Positions 46,281 through 57,310 of a stretch of DNA of 64,000 bases are shown here, one piece after another. Numbering within the stretch: position 1 is the first letter of the stretch; each line of letters opens with the position of its first letter. Both the position numbers and the translations under genes were made by a program. The stretch comes from Cavia porcellus. Lineage: Eukaryota; Chordata; Mammalia; Rodentia; Caviidae. The notes under the pieces are model-generated. The model was given only the letters and a program-made list of their open reading frames with translations. It did no database searches and had not been told where the DNA came from. The DNA lies in assembly GCF_034190915.1 (NCBI RefSeq), contig NW_026947499.1, positions 4,525,950 to 4,589,949 on the forward strand. Reading direction: 5' to 3'.

Positions 46281-47066
46281 AGTTTCTCTACTAGTAAACA
46301 TTTTTCATGATAAATGGATAGTGATCGCTACCAGACTGTCATTTAGAGCAGGAGGGTAGATTGATCCTGACTGGTCCCCTAGTTATTGATATTACTTCTT
46401 GCAGTTAGGTGGCCCTGATTGGTTCCTCAGTCAGGTGATGTCTCTTCCTGCTTTGCATTCTGGCAGCCTTAGAACTTTTGCTTTGCCACACTGAACTAAC
46501 TGCGTCCCGGCTGCCCTTGTACTTCAAGAAAAGCGTGTGATTTGTTCAACACTTGACTAAAGAAAAATGTAATAATTCTGACAAATTAGATTCCAGGGCC
46601 CGAATCAGGGCTGGAAGCATCTTTCCTTGTAAGCAAAAATTTACCACTTGGAGAAGTCAGCAGCAGGATGAGGGACGTCAAGCCAAGAAACAGAACACTG
46701 GGGCATTATTTGCTGGTCCTGAGGCCATTCCGTTTCCCCAAGATAGCACTGCAAGCTTCCTCCTGTTCACAACAAGACTCCTCCTCTGTAGGGCCCCAAC
46801 TTTCCTTTTTGACACCCTGCCTGGTGCTGGTACTAGACTTAGAATTGCTTTGCTCCTCATCTATCTCTCTTATCTTTAATTGTTAAAATAAAACACTCAA
46901 ACTAGATTCAAGCTCACAATTCTCTGAAGAATTTCATGCATAGAAATTTTGTAGTCCATACATTTCAAATGTTCAGTACTATTTTGTTCTTTGTAACAGT
47001 AGTGTAGACTTTTATTATTTCTAACTGAAGATATGCCTAATTTCCTGATGCCCTAGTGTTTTCCAC
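46281..47066. other. Possible second LTR-like block, unassigned
   Basis: 46390-46915 ends in TTGTTAAAATAAAACACTC, an AATAAA-bearing segment, after a pyrimidine-rich GC-richer run. A plus-strand LTR is possible. No TATA box or clear ends were found. The 108-codon plus frame (46553-46879) and its overlapping frames are not recognised. Confidence 0.3.
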
Positions 47067-47188
47067 TGTTGCAGTATTTACATCTCTAGCTTTGGCCTCC
47101 GCTTTACAGTTATTAGGAGTAAAGTCATCAGGTAAAGTCTTCTTTGGTGGTACCCTGCAAGATTCAGACTTTTAATCTCTCAGGTTAA
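47067..47188 (+). repeat. 121-bp direct repeat, copy 1
   Basis: Matches 48266-48387 base for base except three substitutions (CCGC/CTGT differ at two positions, AAAG/AAGG at one). Offset is 1199 bp. The copy includes TTTGGCCTCCGCTTTACAGT and ends in CTCTCAGGTTAA. Its high identity stands out against the decayed repeats around it. Confidence 0.95.
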
Positions 47189-47520
47189 TTTTCCACTTTT
47201 CCTTATCTTTTCTGTGTATCTGTAAGGCATAGAACATGAACTTTTGAAGTGCATGTGTTTGATTGCTGTAGTCAAGAATATTAACAGATGTGTCATTCAG
47301 AATAGTTACCTCTCCATTATTTTATCGTAAGAATACTTAAAAATCTCCTCTGCTAGCAGATGTCCAGGGCACAGTACAATGCTGTTAACCACGTTGGTCA
47401 CAGTATATCAGATGTCTGAAGTATTCTGTGGACCTTTGTTAGCATCAGGTATTTATCGGGATTTCACTACTAATTCACATATTCATTTCTGTCATTTACA
47501 CCCTCATCTCACTGGTGTTC
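47189..47520 (-). mobile_element. Old LINE-1 3' UTR fragment, antisense
   Basis: AATATTAACAGATGTGTCATTC, 'agttacctctccatta', 'gtaagaatacttaaaaatctcctctgctagcagatgtcc' and 'acaatgctgttaaccacgttggtcac' correspond to the reversed L1MB-type 3' UTR (gtgagaacacttaaaatctactctcttagcaa...ctatagtcacc). Confidence 0.6.
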
Positions 47521-47755
47521 TTGTATAATGGAACTCTCCACTGTGGCCCTGGGAACTGGCTGTCTTCCTCCCGGGGTGCTTGGGAGGATGTCTTCTGGCT
47601 AGACTTTTGCCAATTCACCTCCACCCTCACCCAGCTCCCTTTCAAGGCTGTGGTTCCTCAGTGACTTGAGGCAGTAGCTGTGCCTCAGATGTCACCTGTG
47701 ATGAGTGACTGCCCTGACCAGACAGGTCCTGGAGACCTATTCATGTTGAAGTCAT

Positions 47756-47781
47756 TGAGAGAGAAGGAGAAAGAGAGAAAT

Positions 47782-47838
<57 letters not shown>

Positions 47839-48087
47839 GAGAGACAGAGAGAGACGGAGAGAGATGGAGAGAGATGGAGAGAGACGGAGAGAGATGGAGA
47901 GAGACGGAGAGAGACAGAGAGAGACGGAGAGAGACGGAGAGAGACGGAGAGAGATGGAGAGAGACGGAGAGAGACAGAGAGAGACAGAGAGACAGAGACA
48001 GAAAGAGACAGAGAGACAGAGAGAGACAGAGAGACAGAGAGAAGAAAGAAAGAAAGAAAGAAAGGAAGGAAGGAAGGAAGGAAGGAA

Positions 48088-48145
<58 letters not shown>

Positions 48146-48158
48146 AAAAGAAAGAAAA
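47756..48158. repeat. Composite purine-rich satellite: (GA)n, 10-bp units, (GAAA)n, (GGAA)n
   Basis: Blocks in order: (GA)n to about 47830; about 16 units of a 10-bp repeat GAGAYGGAGA (47850-48000, Y alternates C and T) with GACA variants; (GAAA)n; (GGAA)7 around 48063-48090; (GAAA)n to 48158. From 48036 to 48158 the strand is pure purine (123 bp). All long open frames on both strands here (47680-48226) are translations of the repeat, rich in Glu/Arg or Ser/Leu. Confidence 0.95.
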
Positions 48159-48265
48159 TAAGGCCATTGGTGATTGAGTGCTTGCAGTAGAATTAGGGCT
48201 GGATTAGGTAGGGTTGATTCCCACACCAGGCTGAGTGCCTCCTCTCCTCTAGCCCCTATGTAACG
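48159..48265. other. Linker between satellite and repeat copy 2
   Basis: About 105 bp with a faint ID-SINE look (GTGATTGAGTGCTTGCAG, then GGGTTGATTCCCACACC). If so, the purine satellite could have grown at a SINE boundary. Too degraded to call. Confidence 0.35.
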
Positions 48266-48387
48266 TGTTGCAGTATTTACATCTCTAGCTTTGGCCTCTG
48301 TTTTACAGTTATTAGGAGTAAGGTCATCAGGTAAAGTCTTCTTTGGTGGTACCCTGCAAGATTCAGACTTTTAATCTCTCAGGTTAA
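48266..48387 (+). repeat. 121-bp direct repeat, copy 2
   Basis: Second copy of 47067-47188, in the same orientation and 97-98% identical. The flanks differ immediately on both sides (left CCCTATGTAAC versus TTTTCCAC; right AAATACAAGG versus TTTTCCACTT). Confidence 0.95.
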
Positions 48388-48734
48388 AAATACAAGGATT
48401 ACTTTAGCTCCTCATTTCCTTAGAAACTGTTAGCAAGACCTTCAATGATAAAACTTGGATCACAGCCCCTTCATGAACTAAGCCGTGAACTAAGCACTTT
48501 GATCAGAGAGATGGAAGGCTGGCTTGCCAGGCTGCACCACATGGTTACCTCAGAGTCCAGCTTCCCCAGCGATCAAAGAGGCAGTCTTGTTGCCAAAGGG
48601 AAATGCATGGAAATGAATATAAGGCCCAAGTATCATGTAATTACCTCTCTATGCACAGGCTCTCTACAAACTATACAAGAGGAAAGAGGCTTGCAGAGAA
48701 CAATAACTCAAATGTACACTGTAAATGCAGTATT
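48388..48734. other. Non-genic stretch, no recognised feature
   Basis: A 98-codon plus-strand open frame (48445-48741) spans most of it, unrecognised and without supporting signals. Confidence 0.45.
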
Positions 48735-48875
48735 GCATTAATTCAATCCTAGACACGATTCACATGCTTATTAACTCCCAAGAATATTAAGTAGGTGACA
48801 TTACCACCCCAACATTGCAAGAGAGGAAACCGAGGTAGGCAAAGCTTCAATCACTTAATAGCTCTAAACCCAGCA
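48735..48875 (-). mobile_element. MIR SINE fragment, antisense
   Basis: TTAAGTAGGTGACATTACCACCCC, then GCAAGAGAGGAAACCGAGGTAGG, then CTAAACCCAGCACGCTGC correspond to the reversed MIR (aggtaggtactattattatcccc attttacagatgaggaaactgaggc ... aacccag). Good order, moderate divergence. Confidence 0.65.
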
Positions 48876-48929
48876 CGCTGCAATCACTTCTTTCTCTGCT
48901 CTAACTCAGGGACCAAGGCTCACATTCTG

Positions 48930-49075
48930 GTCTCAACTCTGGAGCCCTCAGCAAGTCCTTGCTCAGCCACAAATTCATCTCCAGACAGAGAGGACAGTAG
49001 AAATCACTCAGCTGGTCTCACAGGGTTGTTACAAGAACACAGTGCAACACCCACATCCATTTGACCAATAAACAT
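48930..49075 (+). mobile_element. Possible second MIR fragment, plus strand
   Basis: CAAGTCCTTGCTCAGCCACAAATTCATC and GTCTCACAGGGTTGTTACAAGAACACAGTGCAACACCC recall the MIR 'acttaacctctctgagcctcagtttcctcatc ... cacagggttgttgtgagga ...gtaatgc'. Weaker than the preceding MIR. Confidence 0.45.
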
Positions 49076-49516
49076 AATCGACCCAGTCATGGTCTAGCGC
49101 GGGATGTCGAGCGAGTGGATGCAGAAGTTCTTTGTAAAATACGAAACAGGAAAACAGGTAAGATGGTATGATTTTCCTCTTGCCTCATGGAAGCCCTCAG
49201 TGGACTCACTAGGTGTCAGTATTCAGTGTGTGGTAACCGAGCCTGGAGAACATTTCCAACATGATCAGAAGACTGCAAGAGGCAGCCTTTCCCCATCACA
49301 TCCCAGAAGAAACTATCGCTGAGCAGTGCTCATCAATAACTGAGCTCTGTTCAATGAAATTTACACGGTGCTGTGCCTCACCTCTGGGGGTGTATATCAG
49401 CACCCCTTCCCTGATATGAAGTTGCCGAGGGCAGTCAGACAGAAGCAATCTCAGCCACGCTTTGGATATGGCTGCAGGAGCAGCAGCAGGGAAAGGTCAG
49501 CCTCCTTTCTGAGCAC
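49076..49516. other. Non-genic stretch, no recognised feature
   Basis: Short plus-strand open frames only. Nothing recognised. Confidence 0.5.
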
Positions 49517-49876
49517 TGGTGAATGCTACATGTATTGGTCACTATTGCATTGCTGGGGCCAAGAACCTGATATACACAACTTAAAGGGCAAAAGATTCAT
49601 GTTAGCTCTGTGGGCTCAGAAAGTTCAATCCCTGTTCACCTGGATCCAAGGCAGAAATGGCATGGCAAAAGAGCCTGGCAAAGGAAATCTGCCCAATCCA
49701 TGGCAGCCAGGAAGCAAAAAGAACAGGAAAGTCAGAGAGAAATATCTTCCAAGACAGGCTCCTGTGACTCAGCTCCTCCACCCTTACCCTCCTTCCAGCA
49801 CATTCACCACGGGGTGAATCCACAGATGAACAGAGTCCTCCACAACCCAGTTGCCTCCCAAAAGCTCCACTTCTGA
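49517..49876 (-). mobile_element. ERVL-MaLR-like solo LTR, antisense
   Basis: TGCTACATGTATTGGTCAC opens the plus strand. It continues with 'gggcaaaagattcatgttagctctgtgggctcagaaagttc', 'tggcatggcaaaagagcc', 'ccatggcagccaggaagcaaaaag' and 'cccagttgcctcccaaaagc'. This is the reversed MaLR-like LTR family in the same order as 13056-13425. Length near 360 bp. The paired open frames on both strands (49368-49880) cross the LTR and are not genes. Confidence 0.7.
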
Positions 49877-52800
49877 ACAAAGAAGATTTCTATGAGTACT
49901 TTTCAAGTCTCAAGCGCTCACCACTGACTTGGCTCCATCAGAGAATAATATTCTTTCCTGTAAAGTGATTGCCTTTGCAAAGGAGTGAAAGAGGTTAAGG
50001 GTTCCCTGGGAAGCTGCGTTTTCCTCACTTGAATCAGCCTTAGCTAGCATCTGGAATTACTCGCTGAAAGGAGCCTGCAGCTGTGGTATATGTGAAATTT
50101 TCATATGCAATTGGAGGGATCCCTGGAGGTGGTCAGCAGTTAACTTGGAAACCACAAGGGCATCATGGACTTTTACCAACTTAAATAGAACCTGAGACCT
50201 CCTTCACTCGGCTTGGTCACATGGAATTCCAGAAGTTTAACAATTTTTTCGGTATTTGTGACATGCAGAATATACCACAGCCCCAAAGCTTTCCACTTCA
50301 TAATCCCCAGGACCTGTGAATGTGCTTCCTCACCTAGCACAGAGGAGCTGAGGTTGCAGATTGAACTAGGCTTACTCTTCAGCAGATGCCGAGATGGGAA
50401 GATGGTTCTGTGTCTTTCAGGTGCGCTCAGTGTAATTACAGGTGTCCGCTCCATGGACAGAAGAAACAGAAGAGAAGAAACCATGGATCTGGAACATGAA
50501 GAAGACTAAAGTTGACTACTTGTTCTGGAGATAGAGAAAGGGGCCCAGAAGTGGAGAAATCTGGGCGGTCTCCAGAAACAAGGAAAGGTCAAGAAACAGA
50601 TTCTTCCAGGCTGTCTCTAACAGCAATGTGGTGGCAGAGCACTTAATTTAAGTCCACTGTGACTAATTCCAGCCTTCAGACCTCCAGAATGATCTCTCTG
50701 GCATAAGAAATATAAGCAATGTTCAAGTCTGACCCACAGATTGACGGGAAGGGCCAAGTGAGATAGAAAAGGGCAAAACTGAGCACCGTGTCTGTCACAG
50801 ATGACGCTGGAATAAAATAAAGACCCTGCCTGAAAAGAAATAAGAATTTGGTTTATCCTGAGCCAAGTGCAAGTGATTTTGGCCTGGAAACATGGATTCT
50901 AGTTATCCTGAATGACATGTGCTATTGTGGAAAATATTCCTTAAACTTTGATGGTCACAGAACAAAAGCAAGTCATGAATCAATACATTTACCCACGACA
51001 TTGATGGGATATCACATAGTCTGATGATATCAGGAAGAGGAAAACTCTTCTATGTATTTCATATGTTATTGTAGAGAATTCTTAGTTTTAAGGTGGATGG
51101 AGACTAGAGGTTGGGTGACCTTCACGGTAACATTAAGTTTATCTTTTTAGTCATGAGAATGTGAGAATTTTCAGATAGAGAACTTAAAGTAATTGGTTAT
51201 TACCAGGTTTAAGAGAGCCCCAATTCATTTGGTTCCCAACCTAATTGGAGCCCATTTCTCCAAAATCATGAGTGTCTTAATTCTTTATAAATCCGGAGTT
51301 TATAAAATATACTCTAGAGTAAATTTAGGTAAAGTTAGAAGGTGAGCTATAAAGACTAAAAAGACAGATTAGGAACAAGTCCCCTGACCAGAACAACACT
51401 GATCTTCTATATTGGACTTGTGTTAAACAGTTGATTTTAAGGTTTATTCTACTTTAAAAAGTTTTTTTGTTGTTGTTGTTAAATCTTACTCCTGTACCCA
51501 AGTGTGTTAAAGGCAGGTTGTATTGGCTGTATGGTAGCAGACTGTTATATTTTCTGGAATTTGGAAAGCTAATTTGTAGTTGCCTTGTTAATACCTTGGA
51601 ATTGTCTACAGTGGAGTATTTGCATAAAGGATATTCATAATTGCTGCAAATCAGTCATTTTCTATAGAGAGCTGGTTTTTAAATATTTGCCAGTACTTCT
51701 TTAATATTGGTTGTTATAATAATGTTACCTACAAATTATTTCTCTTTGAGTTTTAAAAAAAAATTTTAGTACATGTTTGTAATACATAATTTTATTACAA
51801 GGTCAACCAAGGTCAGGCCATCTACAGCTTCCATACTGATGGGGCTTTCTCAGAAAACTTTGCAGCGAAAATGCTATTGATGCAAAGGTCACAATCAGAA
51901 CGACTGTGGGCATTGTCCTACGAGAAGAGAAACCCTCAATTCATTTAATTCAAAGTAAATCATCCGAATATTTCAATAATAAAGCTTGGGATTTAATTGA
52001 AATACTTTCTCCTCTCAAGTGTATGACCAACTTTATTGTGAGCTAAATTTTATAGGAAAAACAAACAGAACTTGTATTGGTATACTTTAAAAGTCTAAAT
52101 AGTTGGGAGTTGAGAAGGAAATGTATTCTGACACAACCATAAACTTGTTTCTTGTTTGGGTTTAGTGCTTTTCTCCCTGGAAGGTAAGTAATTTTTAGAC
52201 CATTTCTCATTTATATCATTTCTCATTTTTCATCTCCAAAGATGAGTAAAATTTTGCAATGTCAGGACTGTGCTCAGGGAGTTTACAGACTCAGCGGCAG
52301 AACATCTGGAGAATTCACTTCAAGTCTTAAGCATGGATAGGTGCACGTGAAGCCTTCCAACTTTAGAAGCTTATGATGTATGCAGTGAAGATCAGATCCA
52401 AGACACAGAGTGGGAAGCAAGGCTGCTACAAAACCAGAAAGCTGGAGAGAGAGCCAAATCCAAGAAATAGGAGCCTCTCTGCTTCTGGATATGTGATTAA
52501 GGGGGAGTGCTTAGAGGGTTAAGAAATGCTTTGGGGAAGAACATTAACAAATTCTTAGCACAAAGCTTCTCCTTCCAGCATGGCAGGATATGGAGGTGCT
52601 CAGGTTCAGGAAGACCCTCTTCTGCCCATCTCTTCTGTTAGGCTTACTGCATCCTAATTGCCATCACTGTTTGATTCCTTTCCTTCTTAGAATCCACGAG
52701 AGAAGTTGATAGAGACAGAATGGGGTAGGCACTCTCACTCTGCTTCACATCTGAGCTCTGATGAACAGCAGCACCACATATCAGGGAGGTAATCCTTAAT

Positions 52801-54044
52801 GTCTTCTAATACTTAACAATGACCATCACCCAAGTTGTATGGCAGTAGTCTGGAGACACCGGGACATGTCAGGACACTTGTCTCTATCTTGAGCACCTCT
52901 CACAGTGTCTCTCAGATGGGCCAAGCAACCTTAATAAATGAGTAGTCGTAACATTTGTCAGACATGTGTGTTACCACCAGCCAGTTCCTTGCCTGGAATA
53001 AAGGGGACGTCTTACACATACTCAGTGAATCCTACAAAGGTGGAAAATGTGTGCCCACCTCCCACAAGGAGCACATGCAGCCCATCAGTAGAGCATGCTG
53101 GCAGCAGAAGATGACCCCATCCATCACGGGAGAGGGAAACGCTTTGGAGTAGGAGGGACTGGCAATGGAAGGTGACTCCCATTCATCAGAGAAGAGCAGG
53201 AGGCTTTGGAGCCAGGGGAAGTTGGGATCCAGCCCTGGCCCAGCCACCATGCTCCAGCAGACCCGCTCTGTAAACCCACCCACTGAAGGAATCTTTAGTG
53301 CCAAAGCTCTTTCTTGTAGCTGCTGCACACCAACACAGGGAATTCGCTGCTGTCCTAAGGCCAGTGCTCTTCTCCAGAGGTCAGATCATGTCCTGCACAG
53401 GCAGGAAGCAGGTAATGTTAGGGCCCTCTGACAGCACATCTGAAAATGCCTACCTCATGCACCTACCACAGGCCACGCTGGAAAGTGGGTGTTGCTGTGA
53501 GGCTGTGATGGCTTTCAGATGTCAAGGTTCTTTCGTGAGCCCTTTATCACCTCATTAGTACCTAGTCCTACTCAAAGCCAAGAAGCTGAATTATTGCAGA
53601 AATAAATCCACAGACACTATCAGCAAGGTGAACATGAGCACACTCCTGTTTCTCCATTAGCATGAAAGCTTACATTGCCCGTTAATGATGTACAAGAGAC
53701 TTTTGAGAAGCTACAAGTTACAACTTCCCCACACAATGCAAAGCTTATACCTGAAAACATGAGCCCTCCAGTTAACCAGAACCCTCTGTACTCATGCATC
53801 ACACTCCAATCATGTCGTGGAAGTTACAGTCATGTTCCTCCCTCCTGAGAAAGCTTTCAGAGAAACTCGGCTGGAGAAAGTAGTAATCAGTCACCTGCCT
53901 TCTACATGACATGGTGGGGAAAGAAAAGAATTTTGCTACTCGCTGTTTTTGAACTTTGCTACTATTCCATAAGAACCAGGTCTGCGTGCTGCAGGGTCAC
54001 ACAGAACAGCACTTCATTAATGCCCTGTGCTTGACAGCATTGGC
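49877..54044. other. Long non-genic stretch, no recognised feature
   Basis: About 4.2 kb with no gene, SINE, L1 or LTR that I can name. Opposing frames at 50173-50509 and 52955-53558 shadow one another. AATAAA-type signals near 50812-50821 have no transcript-like sequence attached. Very old repeats may be hidden here. A faint match to a Charlie-type element occurs near 52845-52875. Confidence 0.5.
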
Positions 54045-54270
54045 ACTAGTGCCAGCAGGCTGCAAACCCTGGCTCAACCATGCATGTACTACCTGACCTT
54101 GGGTGAGCTATTTAATCTCCCAATGCCTCTGCTTCATTATCTATAATCAGTTTTTTATAATCAGTTTAATAAATTGCATTACTTGCCTCAAATTTTTTTG
54201 AGTAGATTAAGTCAATATTTTTCATATGTGTATAATTGTATAATTCATGTAATAAACACTCAATAAATGC
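54045..54270 (+). mobile_element. MIR SINE, nearly full length
   Basis: CTGGCTCAACCATGCATGTA, then CTACCTGACCTTGGGTGAGC, then TATTTAATCTCCCAATGCCTC TGCTTCATTATCTATAA, then TTGCCTCAAATT...GATTAAG, ending in AATAAACACTCAATAAATGC. All blocks follow the MIR consensus in order, including the core and the 3' end. Near 54142-54166 a TATAATCAGTTT motif is duplicated in tandem. Confidence 0.85.
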
Positions 54271-54686
54271 AAGTCAATCAAAAGTTGTAAGATCACATTT
54301 GGCTTAGGAAGGTTGATACTCATTCCATAAAAGTAGTTCCCAAAGCTCTTTGTGCATCATTCTGAATGGGGATGAAATCATGTCCGTTTGCATATCTTAA
54401 AAAAATCTCACAACCATAAAGAACACATAGATCCTAATCCTGGTCTCCAGGCAAGTACTCCACAAAATTCCATCAATGAAAAATATGTTAACATACACTA
54501 ATTAGCAAAGCTGAAGATTATGTTTATTTTTTCATTCCTGTTAATGTAGCAGTAAGTTCTCACATTGCCCAAATTCCCTTTTACCCCTTTTTATTTAGTG
54601 GAGTAGGTGCAGGATACCAGAATATCAGATCCTCTTTTTCCCCCCAAATTTTGGACTCTAAAATCTGTTTCCTCTCTGTCATTGCT
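54271..54686. other. Non-genic stretch, no recognised feature
   Basis: AT-rich, no gene, ending in the start of the LTR. Possible target duplicate GTCAT lies just before 54687. Confidence 0.5.
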
Positions 54687-55046
54687 ACAGTTTGTGGGTT
54701 TGGATGGCTCCCAAGCCCCATGCAGTCCTGGAGACAGCTGAGTCTAGCATTTGTGATTGGTTCATTGTCCAGCACTGGGATTGGCAGTGTGAGTGCTGCA
54801 CCCACCCAGGGGCAGGGCCAGCATACAATATAAGGGTGGGAAGGAGGCGTACCCCTTCCCTTTTACCCTTTCCCTCTTGTTGCTTGTGGCTGCCCAATGA
54901 AAGGTTGCCCCTCAGCCACGTCACTCTGCCTTGGAGCCAGCTTAGCTTACAGTCCAAAAAGTGTAATTTAGGGCATCCTTAATTAGGGCATCCCTAATTA
55001 GGGCATCAGGTATTTTGCCCCAGCAACAAGAGAAAAATAATCAAGA
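54687..55046 (+). mobile_element. ERVL-MaLR-like solo LTR, plus strand
   Basis: It begins TGCTACAGTTTGTGGGTTTG and ends GCATCAGGTATTTTGCCCCAGCAACAAGAG, matching the head and tail of MaLR LTRs (tgctatggtttg... and ...caggtattttgtcacagcaacag). U3 has two ATTGG/CCAAT boxes (near 54751-54790) and a TATA-like AATATAAGG near 54828. GTCAT before and GTCAC after (near 55047) may be the decayed 5-bp target duplication. The open frames on both strands here are incidental. Confidence 0.65.
54968..55010. repeat. 15-bp tandem triplication inside the LTR
   Basis: TTAGGGCATC occurs at 54968, 54983 and 54998 with an exact 15-bp period, replacing the spot where other family members have their polyadenylation region. 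Confidence 0.9.
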
Positions 55047-56934
55047 TAGTCACCAAAAAATCTTACAATCTTAGGATAAAGAACAGGTACATTTTTAATA
55101 TTACTGCAATTTAAATGAGCACTTTTACTGACTCTTTCTTCCTGAGCTAATGCACAAAGTGTCTGCTACATAGTTGCGTGGCTTACTGGAGCCTGGACTT
55201 GCTGCTGCTGCACAGAGAGGTGAGGCCAGGCCATGTCACAACTTGGTAGCCTAGGAAAAGCTGAGAATTCAGAATTTAAAGTACAGTTCCCACTGACTCT
55301 ATATTCCTTTTTATGCCATCATAATGTTGAAAAACTACAAGGCGAACCATTGTATGCTGAGTGTAGTCTGCTTATCACTAGTAAATCAGATAGATACAGT
55401 TAGATTGATGATGAGTAACTGGCTCACGTGATGAGCAGGGCCACATCTGGTGCTGCAGATCCCAAGAAGCTTGTGCTCTAAACTCTAGTCTGAATTTACA
55501 GCTGTGAGGATGAGGAATAGCAATGTTCTATTCCTCAGCCGAGGCCAAGACAAAAGTTGGATGTCCCCGCTGAAGCAGCGGCCAGGTAAATCCTTGGTTC
55601 CATCCAGATCAGAAAGAATCAGATAATACCCACCCTCATTGGCGAGAACCATTTGCTTTAAGATACAATGTCTTCAAATGCTCCTCTCATCTGAAAACAC
55701 CTCACAGATACACCCAGAAATAATGTTTCATCCCATATATGTCCCAGCACCCACCACCCAGTCAAGATGGCATGTGAATTGGACATGAGAGAAAGCAACC
55801 AGGAAGAAGGTAACAATGACACAAAACTCATATTGCACCTGACTTCCTGTCTCAGGGTGTGAGGGTGAGGGTCTCCTCTTGGGCACCCACGTCAGGCTCT
55901 TCGCAGGAAGGACAAAGGGTCACCAAGGAGTCTTGGAGGTGCACCCTTGCCAACACCACTGCTGGGTGCCATGATTCTTGACTCATTCTAACCTGATGAT
56001 TGTAGAAAGGCAAGAGAAGAGCAGGGTGAAAGGAAGCTGAAAACCTCAGTTCACCCAGAGGGACTGAGTCCGTGCCCGTCCGCAGACTGTGCTCTCAGGA
56101 ATCTGATGCAGATCTTGGAAGTCTCTACAGACAGAAACATGGCACACTCCCTCAGTTTCCAGTGATTTTGCAGCATTTCTAAGAAATATCCTTTTTCTGT
56201 CCCAAAATTACAGCTTAAGTTTCTTTTTCCATAAGTCACAAGCTTTATTTACGCTGCAAGAAGAAATTAATACCCATTACTTTTTCATCATAGAGGAGAA
56301 AACTTTGAGGCTCCACTATCTAACCTGAAATTCTTAAGATTGGAACAAATTTAAATTCAACCTCTATACAAAGACTGCCAAAATATGTGGCAGCATAGAC
56401 CTCTACATGGTTGTTATTTTTTTCTAAAATGATTGAGTAAATGGGCTTAAAAGGCTTGGAAATAAGTTAAAGAAGAGTAAATATTTCTAAAGCCCAAGTT
56501 CTTTTCCCTAAGAACTAACTTCTTAAGCTTTGCTACAAAATGAAAAGCCCAAAGCACATATGTAAAAGCTGGGCAGAAACACAAAATCCTGTGGTTCAAA
56601 GGAATCCTTTAAAGAATTTAAAACAGCCATAAGTGGGATACTAATGAGTTTAGAGATATAAACCAGGCCGGTTACAATGAAAAACAGAAGGAACCCTCCC
56701 CCTGCAGGAGAGAAATGTGTTAGTACTCAAATTAACATCAATTGAGACACAGATAACTTTCATTTCTGTAATTTATTTTATCTTATGCTATACCTTTAAA
56801 AAGCAGCATAAGACATTATAAACCAGGTTTGACGGTTTTGATATTGAGCTCTAATTTTACTGTTGAGTCTTCAAAAGACTACATTAGCAACAGCACTTGA
56901 CTCATCCACACCACTCTTGGGCATGTTCCTAACA
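55047..56934. other. Non-genic stretch, no recognised feature
   Basis: One short minus-strand open frame (56051-56239) only. No repeats could be named; mostly unique-looking AT-rich DNA. Confidence 0.5.
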
Positions 56935-57310
56935 AATTAGAGGAGTGGCATCGTGATCCATATGCAATCATGTGTGCAGTAGCACAATCTGCGACAGTTG
57001 ATGGTCACTGCAGACCAGCTCCCTAACAACAGACAAATGGATGAAGAAAATGTGGGAAACAGACAAAATGGAATGTTGGTCATAAGAAGAATAAAATGTC
57101 ATTTGCAGGAAAATGGGTGGAACTAGTGGCCACCACAGTAAGTGAAATTAGGCAGACTCAGAAAAGCAAGCATTTCATGATTTTTCTTCTATGAGAGGTC
57201 AAGCAAAGCAACGCATAGAATAAGAAGCATAGTGAGGCTGGGAAGCGAGCAAAGGGACGGTGAGAGGAGGAGGAAAGGCAGAGGGCCTTAGAGGACAGTG
57301 GAGACTTGTT
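56935..57310 (+). mobile_element. LINE-1 3' UTR fragment, plus strand
   Basis: ACAAATGGATGAAGAAAATGTGGG, then AAATGGAATGTTGGTCATAAG, then AATGTCATTTGCAGGAAAATGG, GTGGAACTAGTGG, GTAAGTGAAATTAGGCAGACTCAGAAA match the classic L1 3' block in sense. Better preserved than the other L1 fragments, so probably younger. The 5' edge is approximate. Confidence 0.85.

Noticed and set aside
46553..46886. 108-codon plus-strand frame
   Set aside because: It lies in an LTR-like block and overlaps other frames; the C-terminal Leu/Ile-rich part reflects pyrimidine-rich DNA.
47850..48000. CRISPR-like regular repeats
   Set aside because: The units are contiguous 10-mers without spacers, in a mammalian genome.
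47680..48226. Long open frames on both strands (up to 165 codons)
   Set aside because: They are translations of GA, decamer and GAAA repeats; no stop can occur in such repeats.
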